64,000 nt of DNA. It comes from Psychromonas sp. SA13A. GTDB taxonomy: Bacteria; Pseudomonadota; Gammaproteobacteria; Enterobacterales; Psychromonadaceae. Position numbers and translations under genes: made by a program. Of the stretch, positions 9,982-19,368 are shown one piece after another. The stretch is from positions 42,600 to 106,599 of the forward strand of contig NZ_WTKU01000014.1 in assembly GCF_011378715.1 (NCBI RefSeq). The letters run 5' to 3'. Under the pieces are notes generated by a model that was given only the letters and a program-made list of their open reading frames with translations, made no database searches and was not told where the DNA came from. Position 1 is the stretch's first letter; each line of letters begins with the position of its first letter.

Positions 9982-10131
9982 TGAAACGCCGCCAAATGCC
10001 AAACTATATGGTTTAATTCAGCATTTCGGCGGTTTACAGGGAGTGAAATCTGCGAGTATTGATGAGTTAGCTAAGTTAAATGGAATAAGCAAAAGTTTGG
10101 CCGAAACGATTCATGATGTTTTGCATCATTA
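9982..10131 (+). repeat. tandem duplicate of the uvrC 3' end
   Basis: 10035-10131 repeats 9865-9961 with a single mismatch (97 bases, offset 170). It covers the last helix-hairpin-helix of UvrC including the stop codon. The part before 10035 resembles the corresponding uvrC sequence but is strongly diverged and carries a small insertion. It has no start codon or ribosome site, so it is not a gene. The copy sits immediately after the real stop codon. Confidence 0.9.
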
Positions 10132-10501
10132 GTATTGATTGTTTAATAGTGAATTTTGATGAGGGGCAGAAGCATTAAAGGTTTTAGATTAAGTAGGCTT
10201 AGCTCTTAACTATTAATCAAGAGCTTTTAACTTTTGAACATCATTTTGCAACATCATCGCGATACACTCCAATGAAAATACTGGGATTGATTTCCTATAT
10301 GAAGTGCGAGCTTCATTATTACTGTAATGTATTTAATGCACCGTATTTTTTGATCTATCTCTCTTTATCAATGCAGATGAAGGTGATTCATTTTGTAAGC
10401 TGAAATATATTGCTATTAATTGCCTACTTTATGAGTTAAGCATTTGCAAATGTAAACCATAAAATGCAAAAATAAGCAGGCTTACCTTAAAGGATATTTT
10501 A
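10132..10501. other. gap between the uvrC duplicate and pgsA
   Basis: 370 AT-rich bases. It presumably carries the pgsA promoter; no hairpin with T-run, ORF or repeat could be supported. Confidence 0.35.
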
Positions 10502-11056
10502 ATGCTCAACATTCCCAATTTATTAACCTGTTTTCGAATTCTTCTGATCCCTGTATTTGTAGTTATCTTTTATCTACCAATATCTTGGTCAGCCCCCCTT
10601 GCCACCTTTATTTTTTGGCTCGCAGGCGTAACAGATTGGTTAGATGGTTATTTAGCGCGTCGTTTAAATCAACAAACCCCCTTTGGCGCATTTTTAGATC
10701 CCGTTGCAGACAAAATCATGGTGTCCGTTGCGTTAGTGATGATTGTTGAGCACTACTCAGTTATTTGGATAACGGTGCCTGCAATGATTATGATTGGCCG
10801 CGAAATTATTATTTCTGCATTACGTGAATGGATGGCTGAATTGGGTGAGCGAGCAAGTGTTGCTGTTTCATCTATTGGTAAAATTAAAACCGCATCGCAA
10901 ATGTTAGCGTTATTTTTGTTAATTTGGCAACACTCGATAGAAATGGAATGGGTAGGCTTTACTTTCTTATATGTGGCAACGGCATTAACGCTATGGTCGA
11001 TGATTGTTTATCTTGCAGCGGCATGGCCTTTATTAAAAAAGAGTAATGAGCTGTAA
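10502..11056 (+). CDS. pgsA: CDP-diacylglycerol-glycerol-3-phosphate 3-phosphatidyltransferase
   Basis: 184 residues, normal PgsA length. It makes phosphatidylglycerophosphate, the committed step to phosphatidylglycerol and cardiolipin, in the inner membrane. The CDP-alcohol phosphotransferase signature DG-x2-AR-x8-G-x3-D-x3-D is complete (DGYLAR, then [10 protein letters not shown]). Several hydrophobic segments are visible, starting with the first helix [19 protein letters not shown]. The ribosome site AAGGA lies seven bases before the ATG. uvrY-uvrC-pgsA-tRNA(Gly-Cys-Leu) is a conserved gammaproteobacterial order, intact here. Confidence 0.95.
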   Translation: MLNIPNLLTCFRILLIPVFVVIFYLPISWSAPLATFIFWLAGVTDWLDGYLARRLNQQTPFGAFLDPVADKIMVSVALVMIVEHYSVIWITVPAMIMIGREIIISALREWMAELGERASVAVSSIGKIKTASQMLALFLLIWQHSIEMEWVGFTFLYVATALTLWSMIVYLAAAWPLLKKSNEL

Positions 11057-11217
11057 ATTGCTGAATATCTAAACGCTTCGTCTAAAAAAACGTCGAACAA
11101 CCTAAAAGAAGTAAAAAAGTCGATAATATCTATTGACTCATTGTGAAGAATCATTAGAATGCGCACACATCGAGAGGGGAAACAGTTACTGCTTCTTCTT
11201 GAGATAAACATAGTGAT

Positions 11218-11293
<76 letters not shown>

Positions 11294-11301
11294 AATGTTT
11301 T

Positions 11302-11375
11302 GGCGGAATGGCAGAGTGGCCATGCAGTGGATTGCAAATCCATCCACCTCGGTTCGACTCCGGGTTCCGCCTCCA
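11302..11375 (+). tRNA. cysT: tRNA-Cys (GCA)
   Basis: 74 bases with encoded CCA. The acceptor GGCGGAA pairs with TTCCGCC; the anticodon GCA is at 11334-11336, with a TTCGACT T-loop. It lies eight bases after tRNA-Gly. Confidence 0.96.
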
Positions 11376-11386
11376 TTACAATCTTT

Positions 11387-11472
11387 GCCCGGGTGGTGAA
11401 ATCGGTAGACACAAGGGATTTAAAATCCCTCGACTTATGGTCGTGACGGTTCAAGTCCGTCTCCGGGCACCA
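11387..11472 (+). tRNA. leuZ: tRNA-Leu (TAA)
   Basis: 86 bases with a long variable arm, as in class II tRNAs, and encoded CCA. The acceptor GCCCGGG pairs with CTCCGGGC and the anticodon TAA is at 11421-11423. The last 28 bases and the terminator are repeated downstream. Confidence 0.96.
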
Positions 11473-11935
11473 ATTTCATAAAAGAACCAGCTTATAGCTG
11501 GTTTTTTTATATCTAAAATTTGAGTCTCTAATATATCGGCTCTTTGATATTAAAATCCCCGCATCTAATTCTGGTCGTGACGGTTCAAGTCGGTCTCCGG
11601 GCACCAATTTCATAAAAGAACCAGCTTATAGCTGGTTTTTTTATATCTAAAATTTGAGTCTCTAATATATCGGCTCTTTGATATTAAAATCCCCGCATCT
11701 AATTCTGGTCGTGACGGTTCAAGTCCATTCCAAGAAAGAATTTTCATAAAAGAACAAGCTTAAAGCTAATTTTTCTATATCTAAAATTTGAGTCTCTAAT
11801 ATATAGGCTCTTTGATATTAAAATCCCCGCATCTAATTCTGGTCATGACGGTTCAAGTCCATTCCAAGAAAGAATTTTCATAAAAGAACAAGCTTAAAGC
11901 TAATTTTTCTATATCTAAAATTTAAGCTTCTTCTT
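11445..11935 (+). repeat. 134-bp tandem repeats made of the tRNA-Leu 3' end plus terminator
   Basis: Units begin at 11445, 11579, 11713 and 11847 with GACGGTTCAAGTC, so three complete 134-bp periods and a partial fourth. Unit 1 is the real tRNA 3' end. Unit 2 keeps the T-arm, the acceptor strand with CCA and a perfect terminator. Units 3 and 4 share a changed acceptor part (CATTCCAAGAAAG) and a damaged terminator. Each unit ends with a decayed copy of the anticodon arm and variable loop (TTAAAATCCCCGCATC versus TTAAAATCCCTCGACT), so the duplicated block was about the whole 3' half of the tRNA. Confidence 0.92.
11485..11508 (+). terminator. terminator of the tRNA cluster
   Basis: AACCAGCT, loop TAT, AGCTGGTT and a run of T, 12 bases after the tRNA-Leu CCA. 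An intact second copy lies 134 bases downstream. Confidence 0.92.
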
Positions 11936-12444
11936 TATCTAAAATTCAAGCTCCTAATTTATTGTCTTTTTTACTCTCTTCCTTATTTTGAGCTCCTTAA
12001 ATAATATTAATAACTCATCAATCTAACTCAATTCGTTGTTGTTGGTTTAAATGCCCTGATTGGGTTATTTAAATAGATCTCAAGCAGTTTTGTTCACTTT
12101 ATTAAGTAAGTTATTGGCAATATGTTTTTTTGCAAGGCTTTAGCGCTTGGAAGGTAAGTTGGTAGTTAATCAGTTGCTTTATCTAGTCACATAGTGTCGA
12201 TTATTTTTACATTAAAACAGGTTTAATATAGTTTTTATTGCATAAAATTGAAAAATAGCCCGAAATAGGTGTCGGATTATTTTACTATATAAGTTAATCT
12301 CAACGAGTTGATTTAATTATCTTATTGAAAATAAACAGATATATATAACGGCACGAATTATGCATAATACTCTTTTAGAGATACCTAATAAATAGTGTAT
12401 GCATTACCTACTTATGACGGTAATAATTAAAAGGATAATATAAT
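11936..12444. other. AT-rich gap before the PEP-CTERM gene
   Basis: About 510 bases with no supported gene. The last part presumably holds the promoter of the PEP-CTERM gene. Confidence 0.35.
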
Positions 12445-13137
12445 ATGTTAACTTCAAAAAGATTATTGATTGCTGTAACAACTAGTTTTTGCTTAATGTC
12501 AGCATTAATATCGACAACGGCACAAGCTTCTTTGATTACTTCAACACCAGATACTATCGTTAGTGTTTCATTAGACGGTGACCTTAATTCTGCTGGTTCT
12601 GTTAATAGTGGTTCATTATCTAATACTGAAATTATTTCACGTGAACGAGCTGATGAATCTCAAGAAGGCTTACGTATTGCGACTTTTATTGATTTTGATT
12701 TAAGTAATTTAACGTCAGATATCGTTAATGCTTCAACGTTCTCTGCATTGTTTGAAATTGATTTTGTTTCTCGTCTTAACACTATTAATGACTTAAGTGT
12801 TTTATTAGGACAAGTTGAAAGTGCATGGAGCGATGCTTCTGGTTCTTTACCTTTGTTTGAATACGCAAATTCATCAACTAGCCAATCTGTTGCTCTAGGT
12901 AACGTTAAAACAGATTCATTTGGCACTTACAGTGTTGATGTTACTAGTATTATCCAAGGTTGGGTAAACGGCGACTCAGAAAACAATGGTTTTGTTCTTT
13001 TTGGTGAAGAGCCTGTTTTCCAAGGCGCTGGATTTAATAACGCATCATTAGTTGTTGATGTGCCTGCACCAAGCACTATTGCTATTCTCGGCTTAGCGTT
13101 AGTTGGTTTTTCATTATCACGTAAAGCGAAAAAATAA
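12445..13137 (+). CDS. PEP-CTERM sorting-domain protein with DNRLRE-like domain
   Basis: 230 residues. The signal peptide covers about residues 1-29 (LLIAVTTSFCLMSALIST then AQAS). The middle (about 35-200) is a beta-rich domain with the pattern YSVDVTSIIQGWVNGD and NNGFVLFGE, which resembles the DNRLRE/CBM96 family of extracellular carbohydrate-linked proteins. The C-terminus is a PEP-CTERM tail: VPAPST, then a hydrophobic helix IAILGLALVGFSL, then basic SRKAKK. Such proteins are processed by exosortase and are usually linked to exopolysaccharide or biofilm loci. No exosortase lies in this window. RBS AAAGGA is upstream. Function beyond surface sorting is unknown. Confidence 0.85.
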   Translation: MLTSKRLLIAVTTSFCLMSALISTTAQASLITSTPDTIVSVSLDGDLNSAGSVNSGSLSNTEIISRERADESQEGLRIATFIDFDLSNLTSDIVNASTFSALFEIDFVSRLNTINDLSVLLGQVESAWSDASGSLPLFEYANSSTSQSVALGNVKTDSFGTYSVDVTSIIQGWVNGDSENNGFVLFGEEPVFQGAGFNNASLVVDVPAPSTIAILGLALVGFSLSRKAKK

Positions 13138-13230
13138 TGTTTAATCAATACCTAGATCGATTTTTAGGTATTATTACTATTAGATATTATTAGCTAATGT
13201 AATTAAGTCGTTTAATAAAATAGCCTTTTA

Positions 13231-13266
13231 AAAAAGCATCAATCCTTGTGATTGGTGCTTTTTTTG
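13231..13266 (+). terminator. terminator of the PEP-CTERM gene
   Basis: AAAAGCATCAATC, loop CTTGT, GATTGGTGCTTTT with one G-T pair, then more T. It lies about 95 bases after the stop. Confidence 0.85.
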
Positions 13267-13359
13267 TTTTAGCTCGTTTTTCTTTTGTGTTGAGGTTTCT
13301 TAAAAAAACATTAATTGCAGACATAACATAAACTTAGTTTTTGCGATGTATTTGCGCGG

Positions 13360-14235
13360 CTAAGCCTTTTTCTGGATCAGTAGCCCTGTGATTATCAAGA
13401 CTAACCCAATGATAGTTGCAGGATAGATAGTTTCTCCAATGATTTGACTTAATAGCAGTAAAGAAACAAAGGGCGAGATAAAAATTAAATTACTTATTTT
13501 ACTAGTGCTTTCTGCGTATTTAAGTGCGGTTAACCAAGCCACAAAAGCCAGACCCATTTCAAATAGACCGATGTAAGTTGCCCCTAACCAACCTTGCCAA
13601 GCAGTGATATTAATATCATCGAATATTATTACTGTTAGTAATACCATGGGTAAACTGCATAAAAAGCATAATAATAAAGCAATCATCGGGTCAGCATCAT
13701 TCTTACTATTAAATATCCAATAACAGGCCCACAGTATAGTGCTTAATAAAGCCAAAACAACACCTGTAGGGCTTTCAAAATCAAGCGCTAATAGATTGCC
13801 TTTGGTGGCAATAACCAATGCTCCTAAATACCCTAAGGTAATGGCGATAATGTCATTTCTACGTAATTTTTGCCCTAGTACTGGCACGGCTAATAACGAG
13901 AGGGTGATCGCCCAAGTATAATTTAGTGATTGTGCTTGTTGCGCAGGCAATAAATCATAGGCTTGGAAAAGCAGTAAATAATATAAAAATGGATTAATTG
14001 CACCCATTAAAAGATAGAAATAGGGTCTTTTAAAAAAACTCGTTTTAAGTAAAGTGATTTTATGTTGTCGATAACAAATAAACAGCAAAACTAAGCTACT
14101 GACCAAGCTGGCTACAAGTAGCATTTGTAATGCACTAAAGTAAGTTAAAGTTATCTTAAACGCAGTGGCAACTGTCGACCACATTAATACTGCAAGTAGC
14201 GCAAATAGCGTGGCGGTTTTTTGGTTTTTGATCAT
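13360..14235 (-). CDS. EamA-family (DMT) transporter
   Basis: 291 residues, the usual length for a ten-helix drug/metabolite transporter built from two EamA repeats. Hydrophobic helices fill the protein, starting at TATLFALLAVLMWSTVATAF. Each half carries the characteristic helix pattern (WSTVATAFKI in the first, ILWACYWIFNSK in the second). It is an inner-membrane exporter or importer of small metabolites; the substrate cannot be told from sequence. It stands alone between convergent and tandem neighbours. The gap 14236-14598 holds no supported gene. Confidence 0.85.
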   Translation of the reverse strand: MIKNQKTATLFALLAVLMWSTVATAFKITLTYFSALQMLLVASLVSSLVLLFICYRQHKITLLKTSFFKRPYFYLLMGAINPFLYYLLLFQAYDLLPAQQAQSLNYTWAITLSLLAVPVLGQKLRRNDIIAITLGYLGALVIATKGNLLALDFESPTGVVLALLSTILWACYWIFNSKNDADPMIALLLCFLCSLPMVLLTVIIFDDINITAWQGWLGATYIGLFEMGLAFVAWLTALKYAESTSKISNLIFISPFVSLLLLSQIIGETIYPATIIGLVLIITGLLIQKKA

Positions 14236-14598
14236 GGCGGGTTACTCTATGGGATGCCTCTGTTAGACATTTGATGGTATTAATACGGAGAGACTTTAAT
14301 TTGAAAGTTTTTATTCCCGCCTCATTTTAATTTCAAATTACTTTTACTTTAAAAAACTAAACTTTTGAATAACTTAAAATCAACCTTGTGATTTTGAACA
14401 CTTTTTTGTTAAATTATTGTTACTTTTATTTAGTGCTTTGATTAGTCAAATGTTTTCACTTATTTATTAAGATCCGTTACCACTTCTTTTCAAATTTATA
14501 ATACCTTTACATTTGGGCTTGCTGATTTTTTCACCTTGGATGATAACGGGTATAGTAATATCGCTAGCTAAGTGATCTTATTGTTAGCTAGCTGAGTA
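14236..14598. other. gap between tesA and the EamA gene
   Basis: 363 AT-rich bases holding the EamA promoter and the tesA 3' flank. A GC-poor near-palindrome (GCTAGCTAAG.. at 14560-14590) is present, but no clear terminator. Confidence 0.3.
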
Positions 14599-15201
14599 TT
14601 ATTTAATGATTTTGCCTAGTTCGGTTGCAATAAATTCTGCTATCCAAGGTTGAGCAATCACTTTTGGGTGTAAACCATCACGCATCATCCATTCAGGTTT
14701 AGTGATCACATCCTCTAAAAAGAAGGGCATCAGAGGTACATTTTTCTGTTCGCTTAAGGCAGGATAAATACTAGAAAAAGCCTCACTATAGCGTTTGCCG
14801 TAATTAGTTGGGACTCGAATTTGCATTAAAATGGGTTGTGCATTTTGTGCTTGGATATTATCAATAATAATGCTTAAATTATTACTAACAATAGTGGGTG
14901 AAAAACCACGTAATCCATCATTTGCTCCCAATTCAATTAAAACAAAATCAGGTTGATGCTTTTTTAATAAAGCCGGTATACGTGCTAATCCATTACCGCT
15001 TGTATCTCCAGAAATACTGGCATTTACAACGGTAATTTCTTGATTTTTTTGTTTTAATTGTTCAGGTAATAACACTGGCCAGCTTTTCTCCACTGGCATT
15101 TGGTAACCGGCACTTAGGCTATCTCCTACAATCAGTAACGTGTTACTGTAAACCAAAGACGAAAATAGCAATGAGAATAATAAGGAAACGAGTTTAATCA
15201 T
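14599..15201 (-). CDS. tesA: acyl-CoA thioesterase I / lysophospholipase L1
   Basis: 200 residues with a signal peptide (about 1-19, LVSLLFSLLFSSLVYS), so periplasmic. It is an SGNH hydrolase with thioesterase, lysophospholipase and arylesterase activities in E. coli. Block I is GDSLSAGY with the nucleophile Ser, block III is IELGANDGLRG, and block V is DGLHP with the catalytic Asp and His. Its start codon overlaps the divergent ybbA start by two bases, so its promoter must lie inside ybbA. Confidence 0.94.
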   Translation of the reverse strand: MIKLVSLLFSLLFSSLVYSNTLLIVGDSLSAGYQMPVEKSWPVLLPEQLKQKNQEITVVNASISGDTSGNGLARIPALLKKHQPDFVLIELGANDGLRGFSPTIVSNNLSIIIDNIQAQNAQPILMQIRVPTNYGKRYSEAFSSIYPALSEQKNVPLMPFFLEDVITKPEWMMRDGLHPKVIAQPWIAEFIATELGKIIK

Positions 15202-15886
15202 GAGTCAATCCATTATAAGTGTTAAGAATATTACTAAATCAGTAATAAGTAATGATAACGAACTATCTATCCTAAAGGGGATTTCCTTTAACATCAATGC
15301 CGGTGAATCGGTTGCTATTATGGGAACCTCGGGTGCAGGTAAGTCAACTTTGATGAGTTTACTTGCAGGGCTAGACCAACCTACATCAGGTTCAATTACT
15401 CTATTAGATTCAGAAATTTCAGCTATGGACGATGAACAAAGAGCTAAAATTCGCAGTGAATCAATTGGTTTTGTGTTTCAGAACTTCTTACTCATTCCCT
15501 CTTTGAATGCATTACAAAATGTCACTCTACCCATGGTATTACGTGGTAGTGAAGATGAAAGCAGTAATAATCAGAAAGCCAAACAACTTTTAAAAGAAGT
15601 TGGCTTAACAGGTCGTGAAACTCACTTACCCACACAGCTTTCAGGTGGAGAGCAACAGCGTGTAGCTTTGGCGCGTGCTTTTGTCACGGAGCCTAAAGTT
15701 CTTTTTGCCGATGAACCTACGGGCAATTTAGATCAACAAACCGCACAAAATATTATTGAGCTGTTGTTTAAAATGAATCAAGAGCAGGGGACAACACTGA
15801 TTTTAGTGACCCACGATGCAAACCTCGCTAAGCGTTGCCAACGCACGCTGATTATTAACGATGGGCAATGTCAGGAAAGTGCATGA
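15200..15886 (+). CDS. ybbA: ABC transporter ATP-binding protein YbbA
   Basis: 228 residues, the LolD/MacB-type ATPase subfamily. Walker A is GTSGAGKST, the signature is LSGGEQQR and Walker B is VLFADEPTG, with the following H-loop in LVTHD. It pairs with the permease YbbP, whose start overlaps the ybbA stop (ATGA). The divergent tesA-ybbAP arrangement is the same as in E. coli, where the role in envelope lipid or lysophospholipid handling is proposed but not settled. AAGGA lies 15 bases before the ATG, rather far. Confidence 0.93.
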   Translation: MSQSIISVKNITKSVISNDNELSILKGISFNINAGESVAIMGTSGAGKSTLMSLLAGLDQPTSGSITLLDSEISAMDDEQRAKIRSESIGFVFQNFLLIPSLNALQNVTLPMVLRGSEDESSNNQKAKQLLKEVGLTGRETHLPTQLSGGEQQRVALARAFVTEPKVLFADEPTGNLDQQTAQNIIELLFKMNQEQGTTLILVTHDANLAKRCQRTLIINDGQCQESA

Positions 15887-18300
15887 AAACCAATAAAATG
15901 ATAATAAGCTGGAGCTGGCGAGAGATCTGGTTTGGGCAATTATGGCCAGTAATGGTCGCATTAACACTCATTATTGCCTGTGTGGTTGCTTTATCAACAC
16001 TGGCGCTACGTGTTGAAAAAGTGATGACTAACCAAGGTCGCTCTTTATTAGCTGCAGATCTCGTATTTCGTTCCTCTAATCCTATTCCCGATACCTTGGT
16101 AGAACAGGCCAATCAAGCAGGATTAACGGTTTCATCGCAAAGTCGATTCCAGACTATGGCATTTAGTGATCTGAAAATGCAGCTGGTAACAGTTAAAAGT
16201 GTTGAAGCTAGTTATCCACTACGAGGAGTATTAAATTTATCCAATAAAAGTAATGATATCTCGCATCATGTGAACCCTGGAGAATTATGGATCGCGCCAC
16301 GTTTACTGTCTCTTTTAGATGCTGAAATAGGTGATACCTTAGCCATTGGTGATGCAGATTTAACTATTACCGGATTAATTAAAGATGAGCCTGAATTAGC
16401 TTATAACCCTTTTAACAGCATTCCTAATCTATTTATTCATGCCAGCGATTTGGATAAAACGGGCGCAGTGCAGGTCGGGAGCCGTGTACGCTACCGGTTA
16501 TTTATTAACGGAGACTTAACCACACTAGCCAAATTGCAACAGGATTATGAATTACAAGCGGGTGAATCTTGGGTTGATCAGAGTAAAGAAAGTCGTGCTG
16601 CCGGATTAATGGAAAAAGCTAAGCAGTATTTATCATTAACCATCTTGATGGTGATCTTAATGGCTGCCGTTACCTTGATCCTAACTTGTTTACATTATGC
16701 TCGAAATCGTAGCGAAACCGTCTCCATGTTAAAAAGTATGGGGGCTAGTCGCGCTTGGTTACGAGTGTGGTTAAGTACACAAGTGCTGATCATGTTTGTT
16801 GTTGCTTTTGTTGTTGGTAGTGCTGCTGGATTATTATTAGAGTTCTTATTACGCCTACCATTGGTTGATATTTTACCTAAACAATTACCAACTGTTGGTC
16901 TACAACCATTTATGTTTGCTATCGGTGTGGCACTCTGTATTGGTTTACCTGCATTATTGATCCCTTTAACTCGTCTGTTAGATGCACCTGCAATTAATGT
17001 TATTCAACAACAGGTGACCACACGTTATTCAAAAACGAGTTGGTGGTTACTACTATTACCGATCACAGCCTTGGTGGTATTTTACGGTAGTAATAAATTA
17101 GTATGGATGGTGTTAATTGGTTTATTGGTGTTATTTGTTTTACTCGCATCACTCAGTTACGGGTTATTAAAAGCGCTAGGTAAATTGAAATGGCGTGCTG
17201 CATTTAGTTTAGCGTTAAGTCGTATCAACCGTTCACCTAAAAATAGCATGATGCAATTGGCTGCTTTATCGGGTTCATTGATGCTGGTGGCATTAATCTG
17301 GTTAATTAAAAGTGACCTATTAGGGGACTGGGAGCAGACTTTAGCTGCCGATGCACCCAATGTATTTGCTATTAACATTAGCCCTGAACAACAGCAAGGT
17401 TACTTACAACAGATCGATCAACTGCAATTACCACGTAGTGAAGCTTTTGCAATTATTAGAGGCCGAATTACGGATATCAACGAAGTCAGCACTACCGAGC
17501 TCGCTATTTACCAAAATAAAGATGTGCGTATTCTAAAACGTGAAATTAATTTTACTTGGGCGAAACAGTTACCGGTCTATAACGAAGTGATTGCTGGAGA
17601 ATGGACGGGAGAAAAAACCGTTTCTATTGAACAGGAGGTTGCCAGTGAATTAGGGGTTACCTTAGGTGATAAGCTTACTTTTGAAGTAAATAGCCAACCC
17701 TTTACGGCGACGGTTAATTCTATTCGTGCGGTGGAGTGGCAAAGTTTAAAACCTAACTTTGTGTTTATTTTTAGCGAAGACGTGATTGCTGATTTGCCAA
17801 CTACGTGGATGGTGAGCTTTAGAGCCGGACAAGATCAAACGCCATTAGTTAATGAACTTGCACGTTCATACCCAACGGTGACGTTATTAGATCTGCGTAC
17901 CATGGCCGATAAAATACAGGGGTTATTAAGACAAATCTCATGGTCTTTAACTGGCCTTGCTGCTTTAGGCGTGATGGCGGGGATCTTATTAATCTTTACC
18001 TTATTGCGTCTAAGCTTGAGCGAACGTAAAAGAGAGATCACCTTATATCGTACATTAGGCGCAAGCAAAAAACGCATTAGCCATACCTTATGGGCTGAGT
18101 ATGGTTTGTTAGCGGTTAGTGCTGGTTTTGTCGCCGCTATTGCTGCAGAGATTATATTAGCAAGTTTAATGACCTGGGGATTTGAATTACCGATACAACT
18201 CCATCCGAGTATGTGGTTAACTCTTCCTCTTTTAGCGGTATTAATTGTATTTTTAAGTTTAAGTACAGTGATTAAAGAGCTATTGAAACCTTTAAGATAG
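15883..18300 (+). CDS. ybbP: FtsX-like ABC permease YbbP
   Basis: 805 residues from the ATG at 15883, with AGGAA eight bases upstream and a 4-base overlap with ybbA. It has an N-terminal transmembrane helix (about 20-42), a large periplasmic region, a first FtsX domain (helices near 260-290, 305-335 and 350-375), further helices near 390-430, a second periplasmic region, and a C-terminal FtsX domain with three helices (about 690-715, 740-765, 775-797). This matches the family architecture. It is an inner-membrane mechanotransmission-type transporter subunit; the substrate is unknown. Confidence 0.92.
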   Translation: MKTNKMIISWSWREIWFGQLWPVMVALTLIIACVVALSTLALRVEKVMTNQGRSLLAADLVFRSSNPIPDTLVEQANQAGLTVSSQSRFQTMAFSDLKMQLVTVKSVEASYPLRGVLNLSNKSNDISHHVNPGELWIAPRLLSLLDAEIGDTLAIGDADLTITGLIKDEPELAYNPFNSIPNLFIHASDLDKTGAVQVGSRVRYRLFINGDLTTLAKLQQDYELQAGESWVDQSKESRAAGLMEKAKQYLSLTILMVILMAAVTLILTCLHYARNRSETVSMLKSMGASRAWLRVWLSTQVLIMFVVAFVVGSAAGLLLEFLLRLPLVDILPKQLPTVGLQPFMFAIGVALCIGLPALLIPLTRLLDAPAINVIQQQVTTRYSKTSWWLLLLPITALVVFYGSNKLVWMVLIGLLVLFVLLASLSYGLLKALGKLKWRAAFSLALSRINRSPKNSMMQLAALSGSLMLVALIWLIKSDLLGDWEQTLAADAPNVFAINISPEQQQGYLQQIDQLQLPRSEAFAIIRGRITDINEVSTTELAIYQNKDVRILKREINFTWAKQLPVYNEVIAGEWTGEKTVSIEQEVASELGVTLGDKLTFEVNSQPFTATVNSIRAVEWQSLKPNFVFIFSEDVIADLPTTWMVSFRAGQDQTPLVNELARSYPTVTLLDLRTMADKIQGLLRQISWSLTGLAALGVMAGILLIFTLLRLSLSERKREITLYRTLGASKKRISHTLWAEYGLLAVSAGFVAAIAAEIILASLMTWGFELPIQLHPSMWLTLPLLAVLIVFLSLSTVIKELLKPLR

Positions 18301-18655
18301 GTTTAGCGTGCAATATATAGCCACATTATGAGCGTTATAGTGTGGTTATATTTACAGCGTGGCTATTTGTACAAGTATTACTGAGAAAAATCATCGCTGG
18401 CTACCAGTCGGCTGCTGATTAGTTGCACATTTTTTCTAGCAATACGGCAAAAATTAATCTCATGAAGGGCTTTCATTGTATTGAGTTGAAGTTATTTTTT
18501 AATAAAGGATCATTGCACTAAAATAAGCGTGTTTTATAGTTGCACCTAAGTTGAAAAGTCCGTAAACTTCGGCCTTCACTTTACTGCTGAATTAGTGATC
18601 GGCAGTAATAATTAAAATAGGTTATTCACATAACCACAAAATATCGGAGTACGTT
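18301..18655 (+). other. rpsO leader region
   Basis: 355 bases containing two hairpins near the gene: ACTGCTGA/TCGGCAGT (18583-18606) and the perfect GGTTAT-TCAC-ATAACC (18620-18635). The second ends 11 bases before the S15 ribosome site. In E. coli S15 represses its own translation by binding a leader fold, so these are candidates for the operator. Confidence 0.45.
18583..18652 (+). promoter_or_regulatory. candidate S15 autoregulatory leader
   Basis: Two adjacent hairpins followed by CGGAG and the ATG of rpsO. S15 binding is inferred from the E. coli system, not shown by a matching motif. Confidence 0.4.
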
Positions 18656-18925
18656 ATGTCACTAAGTGCAGAACAGAAAGCTGAGATTGTAGCAAAATTT
18701 GGTCGCGCAGAAGGCGATACTGGTTCACCTGAAGTTCAAGTTGCATTGTACACAGTACAAATCAACCACCTTCAAGGCCATTTCAAAGAGCACATCCATG
18801 ATCACCACAGCCGTCGTGGTCTATTACGCATGGTTAGTCAACGTCGTAAATTACTTGACTACTTAAAGCGTAAAAATGTTGCAGCTTACACAGCATTAAT
18901 CGCAGAATTAGGTCTACGTCGTTAA
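18656..18925 (+). CDS. rpsO: 30S ribosomal protein S15
   Basis: 89 residues, the same as E. coli, with the conserved core [21 protein letters not shown] (split here only for description) and the end [16 protein letters not shown]. It binds 16S rRNA early in small-subunit assembly. The RBS is CGGAG. In most gammaproteobacteria rpsO sits between truB and pnp. Here ybbP is upstream, and pnp is 5.6 kb downstream behind a separate terminator, so the usual cluster has been broken. Confidence 0.97.
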   Translation: MSLSAEQKAEIVAKFGRAEGDTGSPEVQVALYTVQINHLQGHFKEHIHDHHSRRGLLRMVSQRRKLLDYLKRKNVAAYTALIAELGLRR

Positions 18926-18948
18926 TTTCGACTTAAACACTGATTTCA

Positions 18949-18973
18949 AAAAGAGCCTAAGGGCTCTTTTTTT
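18949..18973 (+). terminator. terminator of rpsO
   Basis: AAAAGAGCC, loop TAAG, GGCTCTTTT plus T-run. The same stem and loop occur after the trpZ-like gene (22070-22091). Confidence 0.9.
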
Positions 18974-19368
18974 GTTTGTGTTCAGGTAAATTGATAGATA
19001 AATTTATCTGTTATCAAATAAATAAAATTTAAGTCCTATTTTTTATGATCAACATAGATATTTTTGATCTTAAATTAAGACAATAAAACGGTCGACTTAG
19101 CCTTAACAAGAACATTAGAATATTACAGTGATCTACTAACCATTTTACCCATAGGTATTTCAATAGGTACTTGGTAATATTGAAGTTAACTGGTACCGTT
19201 AAGCTCAATATATTAACGCCAAATGAAAATAAATATCTTAAGTTTATTGATTGGTATGACATCAACTCTTCTATACACAAAGCTTATATCGATTATATTA
19301 AATTCGTGATTCTAGTCATAAATAGAATACTTATTTATTATGGTTGCTATTACCTAAGGGATTAAATT
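18974..19368. other. gap before the trpX-like gene
   Basis: About 395 AT-rich bases. A 64-codon open frame here shows no protein-like features. It must contain the transporter promoter; no T-box or riboswitch could be recognised. Confidence 0.35.

Noticed and set aside
11445..11935. CRISPR array
   Set aside because: The 134-bp units are contiguous with no spacer sequences and derive from the tRNA 3' end.
19171..19365. 64-codon open frame before the trpX-like gene
   Set aside because: No ribosome site, AT-driven composition (Ile/Tyr/Asn-rich) and no recognisable similarity.
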